Shown here: positions 1 through 14,000 of the stretch, one piece after another
How positions within the stretch are numbered: the first letter of the stretch is position 1
Layout of the letters: the number at the start of each line of letters is the position of its first letter
Source of the DNA: Hirudo medicinalis
Taxonomy: Eukaryota; Annelida; Clitellata; Hirudinida; Hirudinidae
Length of the DNA: 64,000 nt
Direction of reading: 5' to 3'
Assembly: GCA_011800805.1 (NCBI GenBank)
Contig: MPNW01000091.1
Location: 32,958-96,957 of the forward strand
Translations under genes and position numbers: made by a program
Notes under the pieces: generated by a model
Seen by the model: only the letters and a program-made list of their open reading frames with translations
Database searches by the model: none
Told to the model about the DNA's origin: nothing

Positions 1-110
1 ATCATCATCGTCGTCATCGATGTGGTTATCATCATCATCACATTATTCGACATCATCATCGTCATCACCACCATCATCATAATCATCATACCTTCCCCTC
101 CTACAGAGGA
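1..110. repeat. ATC/CAT microsatellite
   Basis: Imperfect (ATC)n/(CAT)n tract at the window edge. Any ORF through it is low-complexity Ile/Val/Thr and is not treated as coding. From 110 to about 900 there is unique sequence with a short GAA run near 426-447 and no feature I can support. Confidence 0.85.
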
Positions 111-901
111 TAAGAGTAGAAGTATCATCAACAGGATCGAAGAGTTAGCTCCTGATTTGTCTACTATTCTTCCATGCCTGGTCATCTGCTTCTTTCGCGC
201 CACTCGCTTTCGACCGGTTGGCTCCATTTTCCCGATCGACGACAGACGACGTTGACGTGGATAAACAGAACGACAGGCGAACGTAGCAACGGTGTCTCCG
301 AGAATTTGAAGTCGAGATTCGAAGTCAGTTTCCTTGATTTCCTTCTCGGACGAGAGTTCTTTCATTCTCATTCTCAAGAAGACGTCAACAAACAACGTTG
401 CGACTGTGACGTTGCAGGCGGTAGTGAAGAAGAAGAAGAAGAAGAAGGTGGAGGTGGAAAGAGTTCTGACGTCAGAGGGGAGCTTCAGGTGCTCCTTGAA
501 CTTCTTCCTTCGCAGGAGCAGCGTGGATCGTGCCACTCGAAGTACCAAGGTGGAGAAAGACGCCTCCAGTCGTTGACATGGCAACCGGACAGCACCTGTG
601 GCAAATGGATTCTTTTATTTTTAGCATCCCAGTCGAATAGTTATCGGCTTTCCACTTGGAACATTAATCTTAATGGAAGGATTGATTGATTTTGAAGAAA
701 GCAAAGCACTCCAACAACGGACACTTGCACAGCTTGTTGTGGATGGATTTCTCGATGTAATTTGCTATAATTGTGGTGGTTACCAGCGGTAGATCCGGGG
801 TGCAGTTGGATCGCAGACGATTTACGAGAGGCGGGAAACTTGTGGCTGCTAACGACTGCAAAGAATGGTCTGAAAGTATGAAAAGATGAAATAAGACAAA
901 G

Positions 902-920
902 ATGTTGATGAGGATGATGA

Positions 921-994
<74 letters not shown>

Positions 995-1090
995 CTGATG
1001 ATGACGACGACGACGATGATGATGATGATGATGACGGTGACGATGACGATGACTATGACGACGACGACGACGGTGATGATGATGGTGGTG
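902..1090. repeat. GAT/GAC microsatellite
   Basis: Almost uninterrupted GAT and GAC triplets (GACGACGAC blocks around 922-954, GATGATGAT from about 955). Both strands therefore show long open frames of Met/Thr or Ile/Val, which are artefacts of the repeat. The stretch from 1091 to 1700 has no recognisable gene. Confidence 0.95.
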
Positions 1091-1699
1091 AAGGTAGTCA
1101 TAGCATTAGGGTGCTAGTAACCTTTTCGATAAGAAGACAATGAAGAGGTCTTAAAGGAAATTCAAGATAAAAAAAAGTTTAGAAGCAAAAATCTCGGAAA
1201 GAATATTTTATTTTAAAAATATCTGTGAATTTCAATAAATTGTAAGTTATTTCAGCCTCAACAACATCGACTTTGATGACTTTTTCCCTTTAATCTCGAC
1301 ATTTGTGAAATGCTAGGGAAAGGTCAGTTTGTGGCTTATAATGAACGACCAATCATTTTTAAGGGATGGGGTTTGACCAACCGTGATTGGTCCAAACTTT
1401 TCTGAGCTTCATTTACCTGGATGACTTCGCTGTAAATTTTTAATTGAAAATGTCACCTGATGAAAGTGTTATTTGTAAGAACTCCGTGCAAGAATTGCAT
1501 CCATGAATATTTCAGGCGGTCATGTCTCTTTGTGATGGTTTCTCACCCAAACATAGTTCAAAATAGTTGGCTTGAAATTGAACCTCATCGTGTTTTGTTC
1601 TCAACATTTTCATTTGAATAACTCGCAACAACTTAGTGTTGGTTTGGGTGATGAATGGCGCTGAAACGGTTGGTGGCTGGATGGGTCGGTAGTTTGTTA

Positions 1700-1960
1700 G
1701 ATAGATGGGTGGGTGAGTGACCGAATGATTGAATGAGTGAGTGAATGATTGAGTGACCGAATGATTGAATGAGTGAGTGAATGATTGAGTGACCGAATGA
1801 NGTGAGTGGTGAGTGAGTGAATGAGTGAATGAGTGAGTGAAGTGAGTGAGTGAGCGAATGAGTGAATGAGTGAGTGAAGTGAGTGAGTGAGCGAATGAAT
1901 GAATGAGTGAGTGAAGTGATTGAGTAACCGAATGAGTGACCAAATGAGTGATTGCACATT
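1700..1960. repeat. GAGTGAAT-type minisatellite
   Basis: Array built from GAATGAGTGAGT, GAATGATTGAGT and GACCGAATGATT words with two visible higher-order units (a repeated ACCGAATGATTGAATGAG block near 1720-1800 and a repeated AAGTGAGTGAGTGAGCGAAT block near 1840-1915). An N occurs at 1801, probably a base-calling or assembly problem inside the array. Minus-strand ORFs rich in HSFTHSLTHS are products of the repeat. Confidence 0.9.
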
Positions 1961-3115
1961 TCCAGTGAACAATGTGAGCATCAAAGAGACATGACAGAGA
2001 AGCGTGAAAACGTCAGAAACGTAAAAGCCCCAAAAACAATTCCTTTTTTTTTAAGAAAGAATTTTTCACTAACAAAGTTTTAATGGATTCTTAAAAAAAA
2101 TTAAAAACCTTTTGAGAGACGGAATCCCATTTCTTTAAAACATGAATCTTCGAAGCAACGTGTAATTCTTGGACGTTCCACATTCACTCCTCACAACATC
2201 ATGTTGCCTTCCACAGTTCAAAACGTTTGATGCCTCCTTTTGTCACTGTTGTAAAACGTTGTGCTAACTTGAAAATCGTTGCAGTGAAGACGCGACATCT
2301 TCCATTTCGAAAGAGTTGTTCCAGTTGGCCGAGAGATGCCCAACAAAGCCAGTTATTTTGGAATGTCTCTGAAGTCCGGGAAGCGTTTTCGTGACTGAAC
2401 GATGCAGGCTCAGCGTGGACCGTGAGATGGAATCGCGTAGCCAGACTTAAGCACGCTGACCAGACGATATTTATCGCTTCATTCCAGCGCCATTATTATT
2501 CTATTAAAATTTCCTCGTCGCTGTTGTTAATTTGAAAGAAAGGATGCGCTTAATAAATTCTACTTTTAATGTCTCTATGTTAATTATGTTGTCAATGAAG
2601 ATGGATGGAGGTGATGATGATGGCGATTGTGATTGCGACGAGGGTTATGGTGATAGTGATGGTGGTGGTGATAGTGATGGTATGGTGACGAGGTAGAAAA
2701 ATATTCAGTTGGAAAGGAAATAAGAGACAACTTGACGTGATATTTGTCAGATCGTCAATAACTTCTTTAAATAACTTTAGATTTTCAAACAAATTTATAC
2801 TTATGTAAATACTTCTGTGTATACTTCTATGTATATCATTTAAAGCGTAATTACTCAACTAAAATAATAAGTGATCAATAATTTGTTTACATCGATTGTT
2901 TGATAATATCATAATTTTACATTTATTCAGTTGATTAATCTTGCAAAACAAATGGATGGAAAATGTATGAATTGAAGTAATTTCTTTCATATGAAATATC
3001 ATCTACATCATTTACATCATACCATCTGATATGATATATTCATTTATAAAAATCATACAATAATTAATTACATACTCTTCATATAATGTAAATTGTTTAA
3101 ATGTTAATTAGTTTT
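1961..3115. other. no gene seen
   Basis: AT-rich sequence with a GATGATGG/GTGATGGTG low-complexity patch near 2606-2692. No splice-supported exon or conserved domain was found on either strand. Confidence 0.6.
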
Positions 3116-3119
3116 TTAT

Positions 3120-5095
3120 TTGGAAAAGAGCTTTGAAAGACAAAGTCCAAACTTTGGAGAAATTGGAGGACGAATAATAGTGATGCCAATAGAAATTTGT
3201 ATTACAGATTTGCTAAGAGATGCACCACGTCAATAAAGGATTATTTTTGATCGAAGGAGCTCCAATTACTTAAAAGCGGGAATATTGGTCAATTTTTCAA
3301 ATATGTAAACACAAAGATGCATGTGAGATCCGGAGTTTCTGAGGTTGCTCCCTGATGGTGACCGGACATGGAACCCACTGGAAATTGCCAACACTTTTAA
3401 CAAATATTTCTCATCTGTTTTTACACTTGAAGATGGTGACAACCCTTGTATTCACTTCAGAACTTCCACTGAAATGCCAAACATTGAGTTCACTCCTGAC
3501 ATCGTCTACACTGCTCTTCAGGGCCTCAAATCCTCAATGTTGTCCGGGCCTGATGGAATTCCCAACGTATTTCTTAAAAATGCGCCTCATCCTTAGCAAC
3601 TCCACTTTCCCACACATTCGATGCATCATTCAAAAATCAAAAATTACCCCCCTGAATGGAAAATTGCCCTAGTGTCACCCATCCATAAGAAGGGTCTTAT
3701 ATCCTACTATATCTCCTGAAAACCAATGTCGATAACTACAACTTGATGCAGAGTGATGGAGAAAATAATCAACAAATCCCTAATTCTATACCTTACACAC
3801 CACAACCTAATTGACAACCAACATGTCTCATTCCAGCAAGATCAACTTTAACCAATATAATCGAGTGCTTCCAACAATGGACTGACACCATTCAGAACAA
3901 ACAAAATATGGATTTATTTGGATTTTAGTAAGGCCTTTGACTCTGTCTCTCATGTTAAATTAACGAACAAATTATCTGCATATGGTCTTGGTAACAACGC
4001 GAGGGGATGGCTTAGAGACTTTCTTAATTCAAGGACTCAGAGTTGCCATCAACGGCTTCATTTCTGACGAAATCAGTCACCAGTGAAGTTCCTCAGGGTA
4101 GTGTTTTAGGGCAGACCCTATTTCTACTCTACATAAATGAGCTGCCCCCAATTTATTTCTAAACTCCGACACTACCTGTAAGCTCTTTGCTGATGATGTG
4201 AAGCGACAAATGGTTTTCTCATTGGCTGCAAAAAAAGTTTAAATTTGTACGAGTACCACATCAACGGCCACGAACTGATAAGGATCGATACGATTCGGGA
4301 CTCAGGTATTTCAGTGGATTCTTCTCTCCGTTTTGATAAACACATCGACAACATTACCAAAAAGGCAAAAAGGCTACCACAATCTCCCGAATGATACTTT
4401 TTTCTTTCACAGCTAGGAGACAAGACATTCTTAAAAGAGCATTTTGTGCTTACGTGAGTCCCATTCTCGAATATTGCTCTCCGGTATGGAATCCAAACAA
4501 AATGTATCTTATCGACAGAATTGAACGTATCCAGAGAAGATTTACCAAGGCCATACCCTCCGTGGCTTCTCATCCATACATGGGAAGACTCGGATTACTC
4601 AATCTACCATCTCTTGAAAACTTCGACTATGGGCTGACCTATCACGTTGCTTCAAGTTAAGAAGGGGACTTTTTAATTGCACAGTCTCCTTCTCTCTCCT
4701 ACCCTCGACATAGTCTAGGGCATGAGGTCACAAATTTAAACTAAGAACTGGAAATATCAGATGCGAAACTATTAAGAATTTTTTCTGTAACCGAGTTGTT
4801 AGATCATGGAACTCCCCGCCTGCCGATATTGTAAATTCATCATCTGTCTCTCGTTTCGACTCAGATATTCGTGAACTTAACTTAAATCAACATCTCACCT
4901 ACAAATAATTTCTTTATTTTGTGTTCACAAACGAATGAATTTCATTTTTATTTTCGAGCTAATGTTGCATACGCATACTGGATATTAGTTTAGTTTTTTG
5001 CTTTTTTGTGCATTTCTGTTTTCTTGAGTACACTTGGTCGTGTGAGAGGTCGAATGACCCTTTAACCAAAGTTGATAAATTATAAATAAAAAAAT
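3120..5095 (+). mobile_element. decayed non-LTR retrotransposon (LINE), reverse transcriptase remnant
   Basis: Broken reverse-transcriptase ORF of the CR1/jockey type in several frames. Recognisable in order are the NTFNKYFSSVF region (about 3390-3425), the SGPDGIPN motif (about 3545-3570), WKIALVSPIHKKG (about 3658-3695), the DFSKAFDSVSH block (about 3923-3955), the VPQGSVLG box (about 4087-4112), the catalytic LFADD box (about 4183-4200), and the C-terminal thumb with SPILEYCSPVWNP (about 4458-4500) and LGLLNLPSLE. Frameshifts and stops lie between these blocks, so the copy is dead. It ends in an AT-rich tail (ATTATAAATAAAAAAATAAA-like, about 5075-5095). No ORF1 or clear 5' end was seen, consistent with 5' truncation. 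The clade is inferred from motif style only. Confidence 0.85.
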
Positions 5096-8037
5096 AAAGT
5101 CAATGACCTTTTAATGGATAACATTTGAGAATTGGATTTTGGTGCTGCGTCTCAGGTGGAAGTCATATTTCTTTTACCTGGGCAAGCGTGTGGGTCAAGG
5201 TGAAGAGCCACAAACTAGGATGAAGAATGACTCTCTGGAGACTAATTATTTAAGATTAATTATTTATAGACTAATTATATGATGGAAAGCAAACAATAAT
5301 TATTAAGAAAGACATTCTTTTATTAAGAAATAGATTAAATAAGCATTTTATTTCAATTCTCATTTCAAGCCACACAGTTTATTTAGTTATCGTCAACGAT
5401 TATATTTATAAAATTGAAATCAGCTAATGCATTACATGCATATCCCCGCAGATGTTTTAATTTCACGATGCTTGGAAATGTGAACTTTCGGAAGGTTATT
5501 AGCTTGGAGAGAAATAAACATCGCAAGAGCTGCCTCGAGAAGGAAGAACTGTTGTTTTTCACTGGCAAGCAGCAAAACTGAATCCATCCCTGGCGAATTT
5601 TGCTTGGTTGAGTGTTGCGTCTTAGGTTCATAAGAAATTTCTGACATTTGTCGCATAAAATAAATTTATTGCATCAATATTTATTATAGATACTTAATAT
5701 TTATCATTATTTATTTACTAACATTCATCAGCGAATTGCAACATCCCGAAGAGGCATTAATGTTGATGTGATTGGGTAAAAAACCTGAAAGTGATTGAAC
5801 CATCGGACAAATCATGATCTTGACGTTCCTTTATCTTCTTTTATTGGCACATCAACCGCCTAATGGCCAGCGATGATGTTTGCGAGAAGCTCGCATAAGG
5901 TCTTACGTCTGCAATTGTAGAATGACAGAGAATCGCCAAGTAAAATTGGTTTAAATCCACTTTCATCCAGATATCTTTGAACTGATTTATAGAACACGAA
6001 GAGTACCTTTCCCAAGGTTGTTCTGCTGACAACATACCACACATGACGACATCATTTCATCAAATCATAAAATTTGCAACAACCACAATTCCGTCCAACA
6101 ACGATTCAGATTTTCAGAATTTCAACAAGCGATGTCACAATTAAAACACAGTGGGAATATTTTCAGCTGTTGACCTCAACTGACCCCAACATAATAAAAA
6201 AATTCAAAATTGCATTTAAAAAAAATTCGAGTACATGTTTTTTATTTGCTTTTAATCCTGCCATCTGAAATTGAAAATTTTTATTTTCCAAACAGGATTC
6301 AATATTTTCCAATTTTCAATTTTTAAATGGTCCAAAAATATTAATTTAAATTTTATGCAGAGGGTGATTAATGCGGCTTGACAGTTGTTTCCCAAAAACA
6401 TAGCAACTCATTTTTGCCACAGGAAAAAAAAATTGAATCTCCAATTTCCAAATCGCGAAGGGAAAAAAACAAAAAAAATTGCTGAAGAAGACAAAATTGA
6501 AATCAGTTTGAGAATTTCAACTTTGCTTTAAATCTAATCACGAGTTGTTGAATTTTTAGAGAATTAGTGAATTTTAGTGAATTTCTTTGAAAATGTACAA
6601 AACTTCATCCGGGGTGGCTCGAGGTTTGAAAAGCATGGCAGGAAAGATGAGTTTCAAATGACATTTGAATGGAGCTATGGATGAGCTCCAGAGAAAAATG
6701 GCAGGTTATTTCAAGCTGGGAAAATTGTTTGTGACTTGCACAACGTGGTCGACGAAGTTCAAAGCCTGAAAACTCCAATGAAATTTGTGACTGACAAATC
6801 GATAGACATTGCACTATCCGCTTGGGTCGTAAGGACTCATGGAGATTCGCCTGACGAACCGCTTTTTGAGTTCCATCGGCTGGACTTCATTCGATTTATG
6901 TCAGCCATCATTAATTTCCATTTTCTAATCGTTCTATTTTCAACTTTCTTTCGTCCAGAAGGCCATCTTCATTAAGTGAATAATGCTGCCTGAATATAAT
7001 ACTGTCTGCGTGCGATTTATTTAACTCAAACATCTATAAAATATAAACTGCCAACCTTGGACTTAAATTTCATTCACATTATAATATAATGTGTACATAA
7101 GTGTCGTCCCAAAGTCAATTGTTTGGCTTCATAACCTTTCGAGCGAAGACCTAGAAAAACACTGAATCGTTTTCAGAATTTACGTGCGTGAGATTTTTAT
7201 AATTTCCTGACCAGAAACAGTAATTTATCCGCGATGGAAATGGCTTCTTCCTGCAACATCTTTATGCTCATTCTCAACACTCGCCAACATCAAATCACTG
7301 TCCTAAAATATCAGAAGTAGGCCCGTCGGCCTCCTCGGACGACTAAGAAAGCCATGCAAGGAGCGATTTGTAGCTCAGCAGAAAAATCGACCGATTGTCC
7401 ATGCATTGACCGGCACCTCATTATCATAAACCATCACCTCGCCAACTCATTCAGCCGCTTACCTGCCATTTTAACGGTTGGCTGCAGCCTAAGCCATTCA
7501 AAGGATGATATAGAGCGGTTCCACAGGAAGCAGTTCTGGCCAATAATAGCGCCCGGATATCTATTATTCAACCCGACAATCTTTGCAGTGTCCAATATTA
7601 CTTCATATCCAAAGATTCACGAAATTCATCAAGTATGTTCGTACATTTTTATAACTCTGAGCATCATGAACATGTGCTCAACAGCCTTCCTGGGTAATCC
7701 ATGTTTTCTTATCATTGGCGACTCACGTCATGATATATTACCGCTTAATATTGCAAATAAACAAGTTAAACCAGCAAAGAGCCGACATGAAACTCCAAAT
7801 AAGAAAAACAATTAATTCATTCCTTTGTAGGTTTGGTACTAAAGTAAACATTTAAGCCCACAAGTTTGTGTGGTGGCTGTTGCTGACTTGTGTTATTATG
7901 TCACACTTAGAACCAACAGGTAGCAATGATCACTAACAGTTCATTACAACATCAACAATAACAATTTACATAAAAAAAAAAAACTGGCATGCATGTCCTC
8001 GAAAACATTCATCATATATACACATGAAAATACTTAT
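5096..8037. other. no convincing gene
   Basis: Unique AT-rich sequence. The longest open frame (7354-7815, plus, 153 codons) has an ATG but no recognised domain, no splice context and ordinary composition. A minus-strand frame at 5860-6042 ends in RKTLCELLANIIAGH and could be a transposon or gene fragment, but nothing supports it further. Confidence 0.45.
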
Positions 8038-11000
8038 TTAAGGTTTCTCCTCCTTGGAGATCATCAGATCAAGGGCCAGCTGAGAATTGGAATTTGACGT
8101 GCAAGAAGTGCTGGGACCCAGGTCCAGCTTTTTCCTTTTTTTCACCAATGGCAATTCACTTGAACTCCTTTTTCCAGATGCCTCCCATGGAGAATCCTGG
8201 GGCTGTTTGATAGCTGGAGAGGATGTGACAGTCATCATAAGACCTGTTGCATCTTCCTCCTCCTCATCATCATCTTCAAATCTTCTGCTATTCATATCCT
8301 GAGCAATCACAAAATGTGATGCTGAAGAGGAGTATTGAGTTGTTTCTTGATTCTGTGAGGTTTGCTGAAACTGAACAGGCATGTCCGTGGCGTTTGATGG
8401 CTGCTCCGAACGGACGAATCCGCCATCACCCGATCGGATTCCGACGCTGGCAGTTGCCAAAGAAGTCGAGGCAGCAACAAGATTCCCTGCTTTGGAGACG
8501 ACGGATGCTGCTCGGTTGTAACTGCCTTTGTAGACCCCAACTTTGTCTTCAACCTCGTTGGGAATGCTGTCACAACTAACCAACAAGTCACTTTCGCCAT
8601 TGTGAACATCATCAGCTTTAATCACAATCGTTCCCCCTGGAGTTGTCATTGGAATTGAGAGCAATACTTCGGACATGGAGGACGAGTCCTTCTTGGCTTC
8701 TCTCAACATTTGAGCTTGATCAATGGACAGCTGAAGTTGAACTGGCAGATGGTTGTATTGCTTCACCTCAGAGCTAAGGTCGTGACTTTGAGAGACAAGA
8801 GGTTGCTGTTTGTGGTTGTTGCTGGAGCAGCCACGAGAACACCAACTCCTCCTCTTCTTTTTTCTTCCTCCGCTCTTCTTTACTTCTTCATTTTCCTCAG
8901 CAACCTCTGACACTGGTTGGACCACTGGAGGAGGTTGGACCTTAGGTAGGGATTTCAAAAAAAGGATTAATTTATGATGAAAGATAGTTTGGTTTAAATA
9001 ATTATAAATAATAACAGGTAATGATGATGCTACGTTGTCTTAGAGTCAAACTTGTTCGCATATCAAAAGTAAGAAAGTTTTGTGCTGTCTCAGCAATCCA
9101 ATATAAATTAAGAGGTCAACCAAAGTACATCACATCAACTTCCACCCACCTTTGAGTTCAAATCATCCTCCCACTCTGCATCCAAATATTCTCCCTTTTC
9201 AACATATTCTCTCCTCACGTGGCAAAACTCGAGCACGTGCTTTCGCAAGGTGCGTGTATACTGAAACTGATGTCTGCAATAAATGCACATGAATTTGTTG
9301 GGGTCGTAGTCGTCGTCGTCGTCATTATTGTCCTCGTTGAACCCTTCACCACTCAAGTTGGCCAGAGTTTCTTCATCCAAACTGCTATTGGCTTGGTTTG
9401 AATCACTTCCTTCTGTGAGTGTTAATGCTATTTTTGGAGGCAGGTCCAAGCTGGTCTGCCTCTTCATTCCCTTCTTGGAAGCATTGGCTGAGTTCTGTTG
9501 CTGGAAATTCAAGAATGGGTTGCAAATGATGACTAAATTAAAGAATATCTGTACATCTTTTGATGAGAAATATTTTGATTCAAATATTCATTTACCTGCA
9601 AGAAGGCTCTTCTCTTGCTCCGTACATAATAATCCGGGTCCTCCATGGCACTCATGACGGCAGCACCGATTTCTTGGCTGCGCTTTCTCGTCAGGACTTT
9701 GTTGCCAATTTGTTTGCGACCGGCATCGAGGTTTGCCAATGTGGTTCCGTTGCGACTGCTGGATTGAAGCTGTTTTCTGAGGCTCTCCTCGTTGGAGCTG
9801 TTGGAACGGAAGAGCGGAGGATTGGAGTTCTGCTGCCACTTGAATTTTCCCCGTTTCTTAGGCTGATTCGTTCCGCTCGGTTGTTCCCGTTCTGGCGGAA
9901 CGAGATTTCCCCTGAGAACGAACACCCAGGAAACACGTTCGCTCAAGTTCCGCCAGTAGTCTCCGCAACTTTCCGAGATGTGGCTGTGCAGTGCACATAG
10001 GTCGGTGAATCTCAGTCGACATTTTGTGCAGACAACTGCATCTTCACTGAGATCAGCCACATCTGGTGGCATCAGGGTTGCTTCTGACACAACAGTCATG
10101 AGAAGTTCCTCAGTAGACACGTCCACTTCATCAACTTTTAGAGATGACTCCAGGCTTTCCTGATCCTTCTCAACTTCTGGTTCTTTAGAATGCTCTTCAG
10201 CAGTCATCTTGGAAATGGCTTCGTTTGTTTCTTCAGTATTCTGGAGACTTTCATCCTTGAGTTTATCTGCAACTGTATTTGATGCTATTTTTGCTTAAAT
10301 GTATTCAACCCTAATATTCTTAATGCTTAACTTAATAATTAATTTTGGTTTAAAACAAAACTTCAAAATGTTGAATAATTGGTCTCAAGAATTGAAGATC
10401 TACCAACCACCAGTGAAAACAATTTGAGACGAACTCAAAAGTCCAACAGGCTTAGGAACTTTCAGCATGGAAATCTCAAAGTCCTCATCAACTTCTGCAT
10501 GGCGACAATCCACATTTCCATGGCACAATTCCTGGTGCTCAATGGCATTTTCCTTGTCTGTGAAAGCCATGTAACATACGAGGCAGATTATTTTTTTATG
10601 TGGCCTGATATTGATCATCTGAGTTGACTGTTGAGTTGAAACCAGACCATTGGTGAATGATCTGGATTGTGATAAAGGTGAGTTTACTTCTTCCTTGATA
10701 TGTAAGATAGGAGAAGTAGGAGATTTATTTGGTGTGGATGACTTGAATTCAGAAGAATTTTTAACTGTCACAGAAGAACAATCAGCTGAAGTTGAGTTTA
10801 CATTTAGCAATATTTTCCTTTCCTTAGAACCAGTCAGGTCAAGGGGTTCTTCTGAAGGTGCAATGCATGGAAAACTCATTCCATTGGCATCAACTGAACT
10901 CATGAAGATGCAATTCTTGTGTCTGGAGAGATCGAGTATTTCCTCACCAGAAAATAAATTTATTGGAAGCTTTGACAACTCAGGAAAAACTTTGTAAGCC

Positions 11001-14000
11001 TCCTCCTCTGGATTTGCTTTTCGACTGTAGTCGTGCACATCTTCAGTTAAGGTAGCTTTAGGTTTTGGAGGGACTTCTGCAAGAGAAGAACAGCTAAAGA
11101 CATGCAAGGCAAATCCTTTTTCATCTGCAAAATTCATTTTGCAAACACTACAAAGTTTGAGGAAAGTTTTGTCATCTTCTGGACCATGTTCTGATTCCTT
11201 CTTTGAATCACAGCCTTCTTCGTTTTCAAGGGACTTTTCATTGTCAGCGACCACTGGAGGTTCCAATTCAGAAGCTGAATGATTCGCTTTGGAAGTGATT
11301 TGAAATCCTTTAGGAAAGTTGTAATCCTCCAAAGATACGTTTGGAATTGTTGTGAAGCTAGACTCGTCGCTTGCATGTGCATCTTCTTTAATGTCATTTT
11401 CAGGCCTGTCCAAATGACTCTTCGAGTTGTCTTTCCATTTGATGTGGTTTTTTGCATTGTTGAGGTCCTGCTGTGTTCCTTCTATGAAGAACTCGAGATT
11501 TTTCGGTATGTTGCGCGCCACCTGACGAACAAGAATTAAATTATAATAAACCGATAAGGTTGAATGAGGTCAAACGAACAGGTTTCTGACTTACGGCGAG
11601 GAAATGTTTGTAGCCTAATTCAACTGAAACGACTCCAGAACTCCTGGTCGAAACCCCAACCTGGTGTCCTCCCTGCTGTGATGAGTGTACTTGATGACTG
11701 GGGATAGAGACTCGGCCAACCTCTTCTTCGTCTTCCATACCATAGAAATCGTCGACCTTCGAATCCTTGTAGTGGGCCAAGCGTCTGTGGCGGCACATGT
11801 TCGAGTAGTTGTGAAAACACTTGCGACAAACAGTGCAAGCATAAGATTCCTCGGCATTTCCGCGAGCAGGATGTCGCTTCTCGACCTCTTCGATGGCCAG
11901 CCTTCTCGATTCTGCCCTGTCCTTCTCGAGCAGTACCTGTCATTTCGAGGTATCAATCAGAATCTGGTTCGAAAACCACATCCTTGGGATAATGGGTGCC
12001 CCTTTCTAGGAATGATTCAAAATAGGAAAATAACCAATCACGAGGCCAGGCGAATCCTACCCAGCAAGTCCTACGATTCTTTTCCACTAATCCATATTTC
12101 GTCAAAATTTAAATACACTCTCTTTCGGGCAGTATCTTACAAACTAAAAATATCTGACCTATTTATAAGTTCCCTTTTAAAAAGTTATCGGCGCGATGGT
12201 TAAAAATAAACTCCGCTCGTGCGGCGAACAAACCTCGTCCGGTTTTTCTCTTTTAAAGACAATTTTTTTGCCTTTTTTGGCCATGGTTAGGATAGACAAA
12301 AATTAAGAATATTTAATATCTCTAGGTGTCTATGAAGAGAAGCAGCTGTAATAGTCCAGTCACCTTGTATGCGGCATGTTTTCTGTTCACTCGACGTAAA
12401 CAAACAAAGATATGTATTTCTTACGCGTTGTAATGAATATATGTATGTTTGTGCAACTAATCTCTTTAAAAATAATGTTAATAAAAAATAAATCACAAAT
12501 TTTTAAAATAAAAGTATTAAATTATAGTAGCAAAATTTATCCACAATTTGACCTCATTAAGTGAAGATATGGCACTTGGCCAATTCCTCAAGATCTTGGT
12601 TATAAACAGAGTACAAACCAAATAGGGGTCAAAGATCTTGCTTTGATAATTTACTCAAAGAACCCCAAAAATCTCCCAATGATTATGCAGACATCTCATG
12701 CCATTCTAACATCCTCTAATCTGTATCTAACTCTGTATCGTTGTAATTAACCTACTTTCTTTTGGAAAAGTTACTTCGTTGTTTCTACCGAACTTATGAA
12801 TTACAATAAGATATTCTTAGTTAATGTACAGCAATCTTTAATAGATTCTGTAAATTCAAAATAATATGCTTCAACTGCTGCAAATGCTTCATTAAGACAC
12901 AATTTCTCACTTTCTTCTCCTTCTTTTTAACGCAGACTCTTCTCCGATTGGCCTCGACATCTTTACCATGTGCCTTCCTCAGGTGAGCATCAAGGGCAGA
13001 TTCCACGGAGAAGTACTTGGAGCAGTAAGCACATTCATTATAAGATTCAGGATGCTGCTTGCTGGCATGCTTCTTAAGATCTCCTGTTTGTGTGAAAGTT
13101 GCTGGGCAAAGGTCACATGTCAGTCTGTGCCCATCGTGTATTCTTTCATGTCGCTTCTGGTTAGTGGCAGTTGGAAAACTTTTGTGACACTGCTGGCAAG
13201 AGAATGGCTTGGCACCTTAAGGAGATAGTATGCTTTATTGATCAGAGGACTTCCAAAATGGTTATTAATTCATTGGAAATTATGTTTTATATATTATATT
13301 ATTATATTATCAAAATATACAAAGTCGAGGTAAATAGTTCGTAACAAAACATGTTTCATCAAATGCAAATCATTACCGAATGTAAAGATGAGTTTTAGAC
13401 AAATTAATTTCACATCATTGAAGATTGCACCTCTTATCCAAAGCTCATTAATAAATTGAAACCAATATTTATCTTTATTAACATTAACATTAATAATTTT
13501 TTAATATTAAATACAAAATTAATATGAATAATAAAACATTGCTAAAGTAACTTCAAGTCATTTCTCAACCTGTGTGTACAACTTCATGTCTGAGAAGATT
13601 CTGCCTGTGCTTGAACTGCATCTTGCAATGGGAACAAGAAAACTGCCTCTGCCCCCCAGCTTCCCCATCTGGGTGATTGGACAGATGGTAACGAAGTTCC
13701 TCCTTGGTGTCAAAGAACTGATCGCAAATGTTGCATCGATACAAGTCCATCAGCAGTCCTTTATGTGAACAGACGATCTCCTTAAAAATGGAATGTTCCC
13801 CGTGAGGTTCAAAAGGACTTCCATCCGTAGGGGGCACAGGAACCTCTGAAGAGGTGGAAGCTGCAGCAGTTACTGCCCCATCAGAAGAATTCTGAAATGG
13901 TGAAACATGTCTCAGTGGCCAATTACTGAGAAAGCTGCTAAGTAGGCAAAAAACTTACTTGGGTGATGTTTTCATCATCCACGTCAGCCATGTCCTCCTG

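Noticed and set aside
670..1117. Long ORFs on both strands through GAT/GAC repeats
   Set aside because: Composition is entirely set by the triplet repeat; there is no start context, domain or splice evidence.
1512..1984. Three overlapping minus-strand ORFs rich in HSFTHSLTHS
   Set aside because: All three frames are open because the minisatellite lacks stops; one contains the N.
7354..7815. 153-codon plus-strand ORF
   Set aside because: No recognised domain or splice context, and it is isolated in AT-rich DNA. Kept only as a note.
8087..8910. Plus-strand ORFs opposite the last PRDM exon
   Set aside because: Antisense shadows of the coding exon; no domains.
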